Source: Candidatus Uhrbacteria bacterium (GTDB lineage: Bacteria > Patescibacteriota > Patescibacteriia > UBA9934). Taken from it: 18,403 nucleotides of DNA. A program made the translations under genes and the position numbers. Location of the stretch: contig DOZH01000008.1 of assembly GCA_003518105.1 (NCBI GenBank), forward strand, positions 11,972 through 30,374, given 5' to 3'. Position 1 is the first letter of the stretch; the number at the start of each line of letters is the position of its first letter. The notes under the pieces are model-generated. The model did no database searches. It saw nothing but the letters and a program-made list of their open reading frames with translations, and had not been told where the DNA came from. Below are positions 13,139 through 18,403 of the stretch, in pieces.

Positions 13139-13684
13139 ATGCATTTCATAGCCGATACAACCTGGCCGGCTGTCTTCGCCGCTTGGCAAGCAGAAGAGGG
13201 AGCAGATCCCGCTTGGCAAGCCGAAGCCCTCAAACGAGGTTTTACTAGCTGGGCTGATTGGCGGGGCAGCGTCGCTGAGGCCAAACTCGGAACCACCAGC
13301 CTCGACTGGCAGCTTTTCGCCTTCGACAACCCCATGACAGAAATCCCGGCCATGCACCTCGGCCCGTTTAAAGGTTGGCAGTCGCGTGTTACTGGCATCG
13401 ATGCAGCTTCGTTTGCAGATCTCATCAATCTTCCCACCGAGCTCGACTACTGGTCCGCCAATTCCAAAATCCTATCGTTAATGAACAACTTCCCCTCACC
13501 AACCCAGTTCATCGCTGTCATACGTGAAGACACTGGCGCCCTCGTCTGCCTCGAAGGCCACCACCGCGCTACCGCCGTCGCCCTAGCCGCTAAACTAGGC
13601 CGTCCCATCAACTTCGGCGAAGTCACCATCGCCATCGCTCGCTTACCGGCTGATCGCTGCGCCATTTTCAATGTTTCTTCATAA
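13139..13684 (+). CDS. ParB/sulfiredoxin-like motif protein downstream of the TA locus
   Basis: A 181-aa protein of unknown role. An N-terminal region with repeated WQAE (AWQAEEGADPAWQAEALK, about 15-32) is followed by LEGHHRATAVALAAK (138-152). There E139-G-H-H-R143-A-T-A matches the ParB/sulfiredoxin-fold nucleotide-binding box (G-x-x-R-x-x-A). IPAMHLGPFKGW may form the strand that normally precedes it. There is no helix-turn-helix, so it is not a partition protein as such. ATG 13139 is 8 nt after the toxin stop, so it could be the third gene of that transcript. An upstream in-frame ATG at 13070 would overlap the toxin and is less likely. It ends at a clear terminator. The motif assignment is moderate and the function unknown. 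Confidence 0.75.
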   Translation: MHFIADTTWPAVFAAWQAEEGADPAWQAEALKRGFTSWADWRGSVAEAKLGTTSLDWQLFAFDNPMTEIPAMHLGPFKGWQSRVTGIDAASFADLINLPTELDYWSANSKILSLMNNFPSPTQFIAVIREDTGALVCLEGHHRATAVALAAKLGRPINFGEVTIAIARLPADRCAIFNVSS

Positions 13685-13685
13685 T

Positions 13686-13731
13686 CAACCCTAAGGGTTG
13701 GTCGACGCTTAGGGTTGGTGCGTTTTCTTTT
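13686..13731 (+). terminator. Terminator after the ParB-motif gene
   Basis: A perfect 10-bp stem, CAACCCTAAG (13686-13695) with CTTAGGGTTG (13708-13717), followed after 4 nt by TTTTCTTTTT. Confidence 0.9.
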
Positions 13732-13742
13732 TACCTAACTTT

Positions 13743-13751
13743 TGGTACCAT
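13743..13751 (+). promoter_or_regulatory. Extended -10 element of the EVE-domain gene
   Basis: TGGTACCAT has the form TGn plus a -10 hexamer (TACCAT), 9 nt before the ATG. The -35 position (TTTTCT) is weak. The predicted start near 13758 would give a leaderless mRNA. Confidence 0.45.
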
Positions 13752-13760
13752 ACCCGTATT

Positions 13761-14174
13761 ATGGCCTACTGGCTGCTGAAGACCGAGCCTGCAACGTACA
13801 GTTGGAGCGACCTCGTGGCGGACAAAAAGACGGTGTGGGACGGTGTGCGCAACTTTCAAGCGCGCAATTTTTTGCTGCAAATGAAGGCCAACGACATTGC
13901 TCTCATCTACCACAGCGGGGAACAGAAGAGCCTCGTCGGCATCGCTAAAATCATCACCGGTCCGCATGCGGACCCGAAGGACGAAAAGTGGACAGCTGTC
14001 GACTTGGCTCCTTGGAAAGCCCTCGCCAAACCCGTCACCCTCCTCGCCATCAAAATGCGCAAGTCACTGTCACATATTCACCTGGTCAAACAATCGCGCC
14101 TCTCGGTGATGCCCCTCACCATCCCGCAAGCCAAGGCATTGCTGAAGATGGGGCTGACCGAGTTGGAGCGTTAA
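13761..14174 (+). CDS. EVE-domain protein
   Basis: A 137-aa single-domain EVE protein (PUA-like fold, formerly DUF55). Signature stretches are MAYWLLKTEPATYSW, VWDGVRNFQARNFLLQMK, DIALIYHSGEQKSLVGIAKI, and the C-terminal SRLSVMPLTIPQAKALLKMG. EVE/YTH-related domains bind modified bases (for instance N6-methyladenine or modified cytosine in nucleic acids). Bacterial EVE proteins have been tied to modified-base restriction and to tRNA or nucleic-acid modification. Here it stands alone, between a terminator and a perfect palindrome, so context does not refine the role. The length is usual for the family. No Shine-Dalgarno, and probably leaderless. Confidence 0.95.
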   Translation: MAYWLLKTEPATYSWSDLVADKKTVWDGVRNFQARNFLLQMKANDIALIYHSGEQKSLVGIAKIITGPHADPKDEKWTAVDLAPWKALAKPVTLLAIKMRKSLSHIHLVKQSRLSVMPLTIPQAKALLKMGLTELER

Positions 14175-14213
14175 AATTCAAGTCCCGGACTCCTGGAGTC
14201 CGGGACTTGAATT
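14175..14213. repeat. 39-nt perfect interrupted palindrome after the EVE gene
   Basis: Arms of 19 nt (AATTCAAGTCCCGGACTCC at 14175-14193, complement at 14195-14213) are exact around a single T at 14194. It begins on the base after the EVE stop. A hairpin this strong can terminate or protect the 3' end, but no T-tract follows, so a REP-like mobile palindrome is an alternative. Confidence 0.85.
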
Positions 14214-14221
14214 ATCAGTGT

Positions 14222-14293
14222 AAAAAGAAAGAGCCGACGTCGACAGCTCCTCCTCTCCGGCTTAGCCAGAAGGTGAAGCTGCGACTCGGCTCT
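14222..14293 (-). terminator. Branched terminator of the 14484 gene
   Basis: The outer stem AGAGCCGA (14230-14237) pairs with TCGGCTCT (14286-14293). It is extended inward by GTCG/CGAC and CAGCT/AGCTG with single-base bulges. On the minus strand it runs into TTTCTTTTT. The architecture is like the terminators at 10960-11028 and 12489-12534. Confidence 0.85.
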
Positions 14294-14484
14294 CAGTTGG
14301 GGATGACGAAGTGTGGCGAGTAGTTGGGCCACGAGTTGGTTGGCGGGGTCGCATGGGCAACGGTCGAGTGAACGATGGTCGGACGAGCCTCGACCTTGGG
14401 CGAAGATTGTGACTCGGTGGTCGCAATCAGAGCCACCTGCTCTTGAGCGGCGACTGGGGGAACCAACATGACGGAGAAAAACAT
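14293..14484 (-). CDS. Small SD-bearing orphan protein, possibly exported
   Basis: A 63-aa product. It begins with a hydrophobic stretch (MFFSVMLVPPVAAQEQ) that resembles a minimal signal sequence ending in an A-x-A-like site but lacking the usual basic N-region. The remainder is Ser/Thr/Pro-rich and polar. No family is recognised. ATG 14484 is preferred over the in-frame GTG at 14490, because GAGG lies 5 nt before the ATG and would overlap the GTG. A near-consensus promoter about 50 nt upstream and a branched terminator that starts at its stop codon support a real, monocistronic gene. Composition is GC-rich, as in the two other genes of this class. Confidence 0.6.
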   Translation of the reverse strand: MFFSVMLVPPVAAQEQVALIATTESQSSPKVEARPTIVHSTVAHATPPTNSWPNYSPHFVIPN

Positions 14485-14531
14485 GGGCACCTCGGGTGAT
14501 AGATGACGCTGAATGCGCCAGCTAAGGAACC

Positions 14532-14560
14532 ATAATAGGGGAGAAGTATCTTGGAGTCAA
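14532..14560 (-). promoter_or_regulatory. Promoter of the 14484 gene
   Basis: On the minus strand, -35 TTGACT (14555-14560), a 17-nt spacer and -10 TATTAT (14532-14537). Predicted start near 14525, with a leader of about 40 nt. Confidence 0.85.
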
Positions 14561-14564
14561 TTAC

Positions 14565-14590
14565 AAGAGCCGAGCGTGCGCCCGGCTCTT
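14565..14590 (-). terminator. Hairpin after the secreted repeat protein gene
   Basis: AAGAGCCG (14565-14572) pairs with CGGCTCTT (14583-14590), an 8-bp stem with a 10-nt loop. It lies 31 nt beyond the stop of the minus-strand gene and directly before the -35 box of the next promoter. The T-tract after it on the minus strand is poor, so termination may be partial. Confidence 0.6.
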
Positions 14591-14621
14591 TTCGCTGCTC
14601 ATTGGGTGAGGGAAGCTCTAT

Positions 14622-17222
14622 CTACTGTAGGATTGAATCGATTTGGTTGACGCTAGCGTAAACCGAGGAGGAGTTATAGTCAGCGCTGCTAGTGATGTCC
14701 GTGCCGAAGATGTAGTTACCGTGAAAAGCGTCGGAAATGTCGTCGACCTGCTTGTTCCAGGTTGTTCCGTAGGTGGCGCTCGCCGTGGCCTCGCTATTAA
14801 TACCACGCAGTTCGCCAGAAGTTCCGACGGCGTAAACAGTGTTCACAGTGATGAATTTAACTAATTTATAGCCCGGGTGATAGGTGACGTTTTTGCCCAG
14901 GGTCAAGCTGGCCATGTAGCTATCAGTCACAATTATGACGTCGTCAAAGCTGGTGTACCAGCTGAAGTAAACGTTCTCATTCGGAAAGGCGTGACGCTTA
15001 CCGGCGGTGGTATCGAGGTAATAGACCGCGCGGCATGGGTCGTTTACGTCGGAGTTATCTGGGCAGGCCATTTTGACGAGTGAGCCTGGCGCCGCACTGG
15101 TGGAACTGGTGGTCGGGACGGTGATGCTGATGCTCGCGGAAGTTCCATTACCAGCGTTGCCAGCAGCGTCGTAGCACTTGGCGTACATAGCGTAATAGCC
15201 CACTCCAGTTGGGGTATAAACAATGCTAGCAGTGCCGCTGCTGAGCGTCATGGCACCAACGTTTGCACTATCAACGTAGAGGTAGCAGCTCGTAACGCCA
15301 ACGGTGTCTGTGTAACCGGTAGTGAAAGTGGTGGCTGCATTTTGAATAGCAGCTGTTGGACTGATACCGCTAACACTTGGTGCGGTCGTGTCGCTTGACG
15401 ACGATGAGGCAGCGGCCACAGTGACCGTTGAAGTACTGCTAGCGCCAGTGTTACCGGCGGCGTCAGAACACATAACATACATTGAATATGAACCAGAAGA
15501 AACCGGGGTGTAACTTAAGCTGGCGACCGTACCAGATAAGCTCATACTGCCGACGTTGCTGCTGTTGACGTAGAGTAGGCAACTGGTTACGCCAACCGCA
15601 TCGCTATAGCTCGCAGTAAAGGAAGTCGCTGCATTTTGCGTTGCACTAGTTGGGGTGACTCCACCAACGCTTGGGGCAGTCGTGTCGGCGGTTGCTGGGG
15701 CGGCGCTAACGACCACGGTGATGGCACTTGCAGTGGCGGTGTTACCGGCAGCATCGGTACAGGTGTTATAAACGCTATAGCTACCGGCGGCAGCGAAGGT
15801 GTAGTCGAGGGTGTAATTTTCCTCTGTGCTGTTGAAGGTGAAGGTACCAACGTTTGTGCTGTTAATGTAGAGGCTACAAGAACTTACGCCATTGCTGTCA
15901 CCGGCATGGGTGCTGAAAGTAGCAGCTGCACCGGCGGTGGCAGTTGTGGGAATCAAAGTGTAGAGCGTCGGGGCAGTGGTGTCGACGGTGAAAGTCACGT
16001 TCGACACGCTACCGGTGTTATTAGCAGCATCCACTGCATAGACAGAAGCGGTGTGCGAGCCAGTTGACAGAGCTGTCGACCAAGTACCAGAAGTGGTCAG
16101 GCCAACGTCGACCGCCGTCCCAGCATCCATGTACATTTTGTAAGTGCTAATGGAACTCATGGTGTCTGTCGCCGCTGTCCAGGTGAAGTTCGGCGTGGTG
16201 TCATTGGTGAGTGTGCCAGCGGTCATAGCAAAGCTGCCAGGAGCGGTCGGGCCGACATTGTCTATTTTGAGGATAGTTCCAGTTTCGGTGCCGAGATAGA
16301 TGTTGCTGCTGCCGTGATAGGCAACGGCATGGGGTTGATAGCTGCCGTTAACATTGACTTGAGTCCAGGTGGTACCGCCATCAGTCGTCGACTCTACAGT
16401 ACCAGCGTTGCCAGTCACAAAGCAGTTGGAAGAGCTAATACAGCTTATATCGGTGACCGTTTCGGTAATAGCGAAGTCTGGCAAAATTTGGCTGGTAACC
16501 GTGGCGCTGCTGGAATTATAAGTCACTTTGGCTATATAACGGTTGGTACCACCAATGAAGCCAATAGTTGAAGTAGCTAATTCGATGGCGTATATGCTGT
16601 TGGCCGTGCCTGTGGTAACAGCTGCCCAGGTTGGTGTGGTACTACTGGCATCGGCTGTATGGTAGAGATAACCGCTAGTGCCGCCAACGAACACGTTATT
16701 GCTGCCGTAGGAATCAATCGCGAGAGGATCAACGGTAGTGGTACTTGAGAGATTCGTCCAAGTAGCTCCAGCATCGGTTGTGCGATAGAAGTCAGCATCA
16801 CTGGTGGCGATCCAGGCGGTTGTCGATGATGAAATACTGACGCTGTGAATGGTAACTGCATTGACAGTTGCTGAGTATATGTTGGTCCAGGTAGCCCCGC
16901 CATCAACAGATTTCAGCAGGGCTCCACTGTCACCAACAGCTAAACTGAAGGACGTACTATACATATCGACACTGCGCAAAGTAGTGGAGGCCGTGCCCCA
17001 AGGTGAGGCTACGGTACTCCAGTTTGTGCCGTCGGTTGTGCGCACGATGGTATTATTAGTACCAACACCAACGCAGTAATTGCTACTGTAACAGTCAATA
17101 CCGCGAATACTGTTGGCGGTTGGGGTTGACGTCGACACAAACGCGGCGGCGAAAACTTGGGCGGGGAGGGCGAAGCCAATGGCGGCTAAGAGTGCTAGAG
17201 TAGCAAAGAAGCGATTTCTCAT
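14622..17222 (-). CDS. Large secreted protein: BNR/Ycf48-like propeller, Ig-like repeats, CPR-type C-terminal domain
   Basis: An 866-aa exported protein. The signal peptide covers residues 1 to about 26 (MRNRFFATLALLAAIGFALP, then an A-rich cleavage region), which fixes the start at 17222 rather than at an in-frame ATG 23 codons upstream. Residues about 30-320 hold BNR/Ycf48-like repeats (TTDGTNW, SVDGGATW, TTDAGATW, STDGGTTW), probably a beta-propeller. A fibronectin/Ig-like module follows at about 322-411. Then come three roughly 100-residue Ig-like repeats, starting near 412, 512 and 610, each opening with DTTAP and carrying a Cys pair (SCxLY ... CxDAAGN). A Ser/Thr linker leads to a C-terminal domain (about 712-866) with GKRHAFPNENVYFSWY, a type I associate with CPR surface proteins. 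It is probably a cell-surface or adhesion protein; the ligand is unknown. Confidence 0.88.
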   Translation of the reverse strand: MRNRFFATLALLAAIGFALPAQVFAAAFVSTSTPTANSIRGIDCYSSNYCVGVGTNNTIVRTTDGTNWSTVASPWGTASTTLRSVDMYSTSFSLAVGDSGALLKSVDGGATWTNIYSATVNAVTIHSVSISSSTTAWIATSDADFYRTTDAGATWTNLSSTTTVDPLAIDSYGSNNVFVGGTSGYLYHTADASSTTPTWAAVTTGTANSIYAIELATSTIGFIGGTNRYIAKVTYNSSSATVTSQILPDFAITETVTDISCISSSNCFVTGNAGTVESTTDGGTTWTQVNVNGSYQPHAVAYHGSSNIYLGTETGTILKIDNVGPTAPGSFAMTAGTLTNDTTPNFTWTAATDTMSSISTYKMYMDAGTAVDVGLTTSGTWSTALSTGSHTASVYAVDAANNTGSVSNVTFTVDTTAPTLYTLIPTTATAGAAATFSTHAGDSNGVSSCSLYINSTNVGTFTFNSTEENYTLDYTFAAAGSYSVYNTCTDAAGNTATASAITVVVSAAPATADTTAPSVGGVTPTSATQNAATSFTASYSDAVGVTSCLLYVNSSNVGSMSLSGTVASLSYTPVSSGSYSMYVMCSDAAGNTGASSTSTVTVAAASSSSSDTTAPSVSGISPTAAIQNAATTFTTGYTDTVGVTSCYLYVDSANVGAMTLSSGTASIVYTPTGVGYYAMYAKCYDAAGNAGNGTSASISITVPTTSSTSAAPGSLVKMACPDNSDVNDPCRAVYYLDTTAGKRHAFPNENVYFSWYTSFDDVIIVTDSYMASLTLGKNVTYHPGYKLVKFITVNTVYAVGTSGELRGINSEATASATYGTTWNKQVDDISDAFHGNYIFGTDITSSADYNSSSVYASVNQIDSILQ

Positions 17223-17239
17223 AGGTGAGGATAAATTAG

Positions 17240-17268
17240 TTGTGCATAGTATACCGCAGTTGTAATAT
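17240..17268 (+). promoter_or_regulatory. Divergent promoter region between the secreted protein and the membrane protein genes
   Basis: Plus strand: -35 TTGTGC (17240-17245), a 17-nt spacer and -10 TAATAT (17263-17268), with a start near 17275, only about 3 nt before the ATG at 17278 (leaderless). On the minus strand a TATACT -10 for the secreted protein lies at 17248-17253, inside the same segment. The two promoters overlap and may exclude each other. Confidence 0.7.
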
Positions 17269-17277
17269 ACCGTCTGT

Positions 17278-17895
17278 ATGCATTGGCTCATTCCTCTGTT
17301 GATGATCTTCGGCTTTTTGACTGGTCACGCCATTCATGACGCTAACTTTACGCTAATTCTCACAATATTTGCGCTGCTGGCTCTGTGGCCGTTGGCTCGC
17401 GGCTTGTGGCTAGAAAAATCCTGGAAGGTTGGTTTACTACTAGCTGTCATCGTCCTCGTACTTTCTATAGCCGTAGCCCCAGTTTTTGCCTGTCTGGCCG
17501 TAGCGCTTGGTGGGGGAGCCTGGTTTTTAGCTGAGCACTACGGACGGACGCTTGGCCGACAACTTCTCATTGGCGGTATCTGCGCTGTCTTACCAGCTTT
17601 GGTTGTCGAACCGGCTGGCTTAGCGCTTAAACTGTGGCATTATGGCGCCGAGGGCTTATATTATAGCGTGCCGCCAGTTGTTGCCTTAACCTGGTTCTGT
17701 CTCTCGGGTGCCATGTCTGTGCTGCTCATTCGTGGCGTTGCCTCCAAAATGGTGGTACCAGACGGCACCATGAAGAGCATGCTAATTGTGCTAGCCGTAG
17801 CGACTGGCGTCTGCACTGCTTTTGGCTTATGGCTCCCAGCAGTCCTCGGTTTAATGCTTCTGCTGTACGGTTTTCAAGTCTTGCACTACGTATGA
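17278..17895 (+). CDS. Polytopic membrane protein, unknown function
   Basis: A 205-aa very hydrophobic protein with about seven candidate membrane segments (for example about 2-20, 24-41, 50-72, 74-85, 97-115, 130-152 and 163-200). Loops are short, with few charged residues and no recognisable transporter or enzyme motif. ATG 17278 follows a good -10 (17263-17268) by 9 nt, so the mRNA is probably leaderless. Its last codons overlap the MGMT-family gene as ATGA, so the two are translationally coupled, although no functional link between a membrane protein and DNA repair is evident. Composition matches the core genes. Confidence 0.85.
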   Translation: MHWLIPLLMIFGFLTGHAIHDANFTLILTIFALLALWPLARGLWLEKSWKVGLLLAVIVLVLSIAVAPVFACLAVALGGGAWFLAEHYGRTLGRQLLIGGICAVLPALVVEPAGLALKLWHYGAEGLYYSVPPVVALTWFCLSGAMSVLLIRGVASKMVVPDGTMKSMLIVLAVATGVCTAFGLWLPAVLGLMLLLYGFQVLHYV

Positions 17896-18176
17896 AGACC
17901 AGGTTACCAGCGTTTACTGAGGCGGTATACCAAGTGGTGGCGGGCATTTTGCCTGGGGAGGTTTTGACGTATAAAGAAGTGGCGCAATTGGCAGGTCGAC
18001 CACGGGCCTACCGGGCGGTCGGCAACATACTTAATAAGAATTATGACCCGGCGATTCCGTGTCATCGAGTTGTGCGGAGCAATGGACAAACGGGTGGATA
18101 TAATCGGGGAGCAGAGGTGAAAAGGAAGAAATTGGAGGACGAGCGAGCGACGAGGGCTGAAGACAAGTTCCTCTAG
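17892..18176 (+). CDS. MGMT-family O6-alkylguanine-DNA alkyltransferase domain protein
   Basis: A 94-aa protein consisting only of the methyltransferase/DNA-binding domain of the MGMT family. It has TEAVYQVVAGILPGEVLTYK, the winged-helix region YKEVAQLAGRPRAYRAVGN with the Arg finger area, the active-site box IPCHRVV with the acceptor Cys57, and NGQTGGYNRG. Presence of the Cys distinguishes it from alkyltransferase-like (ATL) proteins, which have Trp there. It may therefore repair O6-alkylguanine by suicide transfer, though the N-terminal domain of Ada/Ogt enzymes is absent. ATG 17892 overlaps the upstream TGA. The C-terminus ends in a charged stretch (VKRKKLEDERATRAEDK). Confidence 0.93.
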   Translation: MKTRLPAFTEAVYQVVAGILPGEVLTYKEVAQLAGRPRAYRAVGNILNKNYDPAIPCHRVVRSNGQTGGYNRGAEVKRKKLEDERATRAEDKFL

Positions 18177-18259
18177 TCGGGTGACGCGGAGGGAGGCCCC
18201 CTATTGGGCGCGCAACGCTAGTGAGCACCCAATGGGGTCCGCAGTCGGCAGGACCCGAC
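18176..18259. other. Strongly folded region after the MGMT gene
   Basis: The outer stem GTCGGGT (18176-18182) pairs with ACCCGAC (18253-18259). An inner stem GGCCCCCTATTGGGCGC (18195-18211) pairs, with small bulges, with GCACCCAATGGGGTCC (18225-18240). A competing hairpin, GGGTCC with GGACCC (18235-18256), shares bases with both. No T-tract follows on either strand. It could be a structured RNA, a leader for something beyond the window, or the 3' structure of a minus-strand transcript. Confidence 0.6.
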
Positions 18260-18403
18260 GAAGTTCGTTATAGCGTATGCCCGAGTCGCGAACCGTGTAT
18301 GGCGAATATTATTGCACCGCAGAACGCGAGACTTGTCGCTCGCAACCGCCGCATCTCCTGTTCCTACCTCAGGCCTCAGCCCAGAAATGCTTAAAGGATG
18401 ACT
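18260..18403. other. Right edge of the window, no secure gene
   Basis: Two weak reading frames are visible. On the plus strand, ATG 18277 stays open to the edge (42 codons, beginning MPESRTVYGEYYC) but has no Shine-Dalgarno or clear promoter. On the minus strand, ATG 18354 to 18268 encodes 28 residues (MRRLRATSLAFCGAIIFA...), with AGGAG abutting the ATG and the folded region lying just after its stop, the layout of the other SD-bearing orphan genes. Neither is long enough to call. Confidence 0.3.

Noticed and set aside
14622..17291. Start of the secreted protein at 17291
   Set aside because: The extra 23 residues are not signal-like, extend past the divergent promoter region and overlap the plus-strand gene at 17278. 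The ATG at 17222 begins a normal signal peptide.
18176..18403. tmRNA, RNase P RNA or SRP RNA at the right edge
   Set aside because: None of the conserved sequence blocks of these RNAs could be recognised on either strand.
1..18403. Recoded UGA (Gracilibacteria/SR1-type code)
   Set aside because: TGA ends the membrane protein gene at 17895 in an ATGA overlap, and all long proteins read through without needing TGA as a sense codon.

Overview
The window looks like a chromosomal segment of a Patescibacteria (Candidate Phyla Radiation, CPR) bacterium using the standard bacterial code, with TGA as a stop. The evidence is a run of compact housekeeping genes almost without Shine-Dalgarno (SD) sequences, several near-leaderless starts next to good sigma70-type promoters, small conserved proteins of a CPR type, and a large secreted protein with Ycf48/BNR-like and Ig-like repeats and a C-terminal domain that I associate with CPR surface proteins. 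The lineage call is inference from gene style, because no rRNA is present.

Layout. (1) 1-7903, plus strand: a tight run ligA - KilA-N protein - gatC - gatA - membrane-anchored HEPN-like protein - KAP-type P-loop ATPase - Mrr/PD-(D/E)xK-like protein - lgt. The core is DNA ligase, the GatCA amidotransferase subunits and the lipoprotein diacylglyceryl transferase. Two AT-richer insertions, the KilA-N gene and the ATPase/nuclease-like pair, sit inside it with only 1-12 nt junctions at most of their ends. Three palindromes centred on GAATTC lie around ligA and inside the KilA-N gene. (2) 7904-8820: a heptamer-repeat region, a membrane-anchored DsbA-like oxidoreductase and a strong terminator. (3) 8824-10933, minus strand: a long imperfect hairpin element, a DEAD-box RNA helicase with an RG/YG-rich tail and a structured leader of about 90 nt, then a small conserved CPR-type protein.

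(4) 10968-12534: two small GC-rich genes of unknown function, each with an SD and a branched terminator, on either side of a tRNA cluster: Pro(GGG) on the minus strand, then Ser(GGA) and Pro(CGG) on the plus strand. (5) 12533-13731: a RelB/RelE-type toxin-antitoxin locus whose toxin frame is broken by one base, followed by a gene with a ParB-like motif. (6) 13743-14590: an EVE-domain protein, a 39-nt palindrome and a third SD-bearing small gene. (7) 14622-18176: the secreted repeat protein (minus) divergent from a polytopic membrane protein coupled by ATGA overlap to an MGMT-family alkyltransferase (plus). The last 227 bases hold a strongly folded region and no secure gene.

How the parts may work together. 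Lgt, the DsbA-like protein and the Cys-paired secreted repeat protein all belong to envelope biogenesis. Ligase, MGMT and the helicase are nucleic-acid maintenance. The most unusual contents are the ATPase/nuclease-like pair next to a HEPN-motif membrane protein (a candidate defence cassette), the GAATTC-centred palindromes tied to the KilA-N gene, and the class of SD-bearing orphan genes that contrasts with the SD-less host genes.
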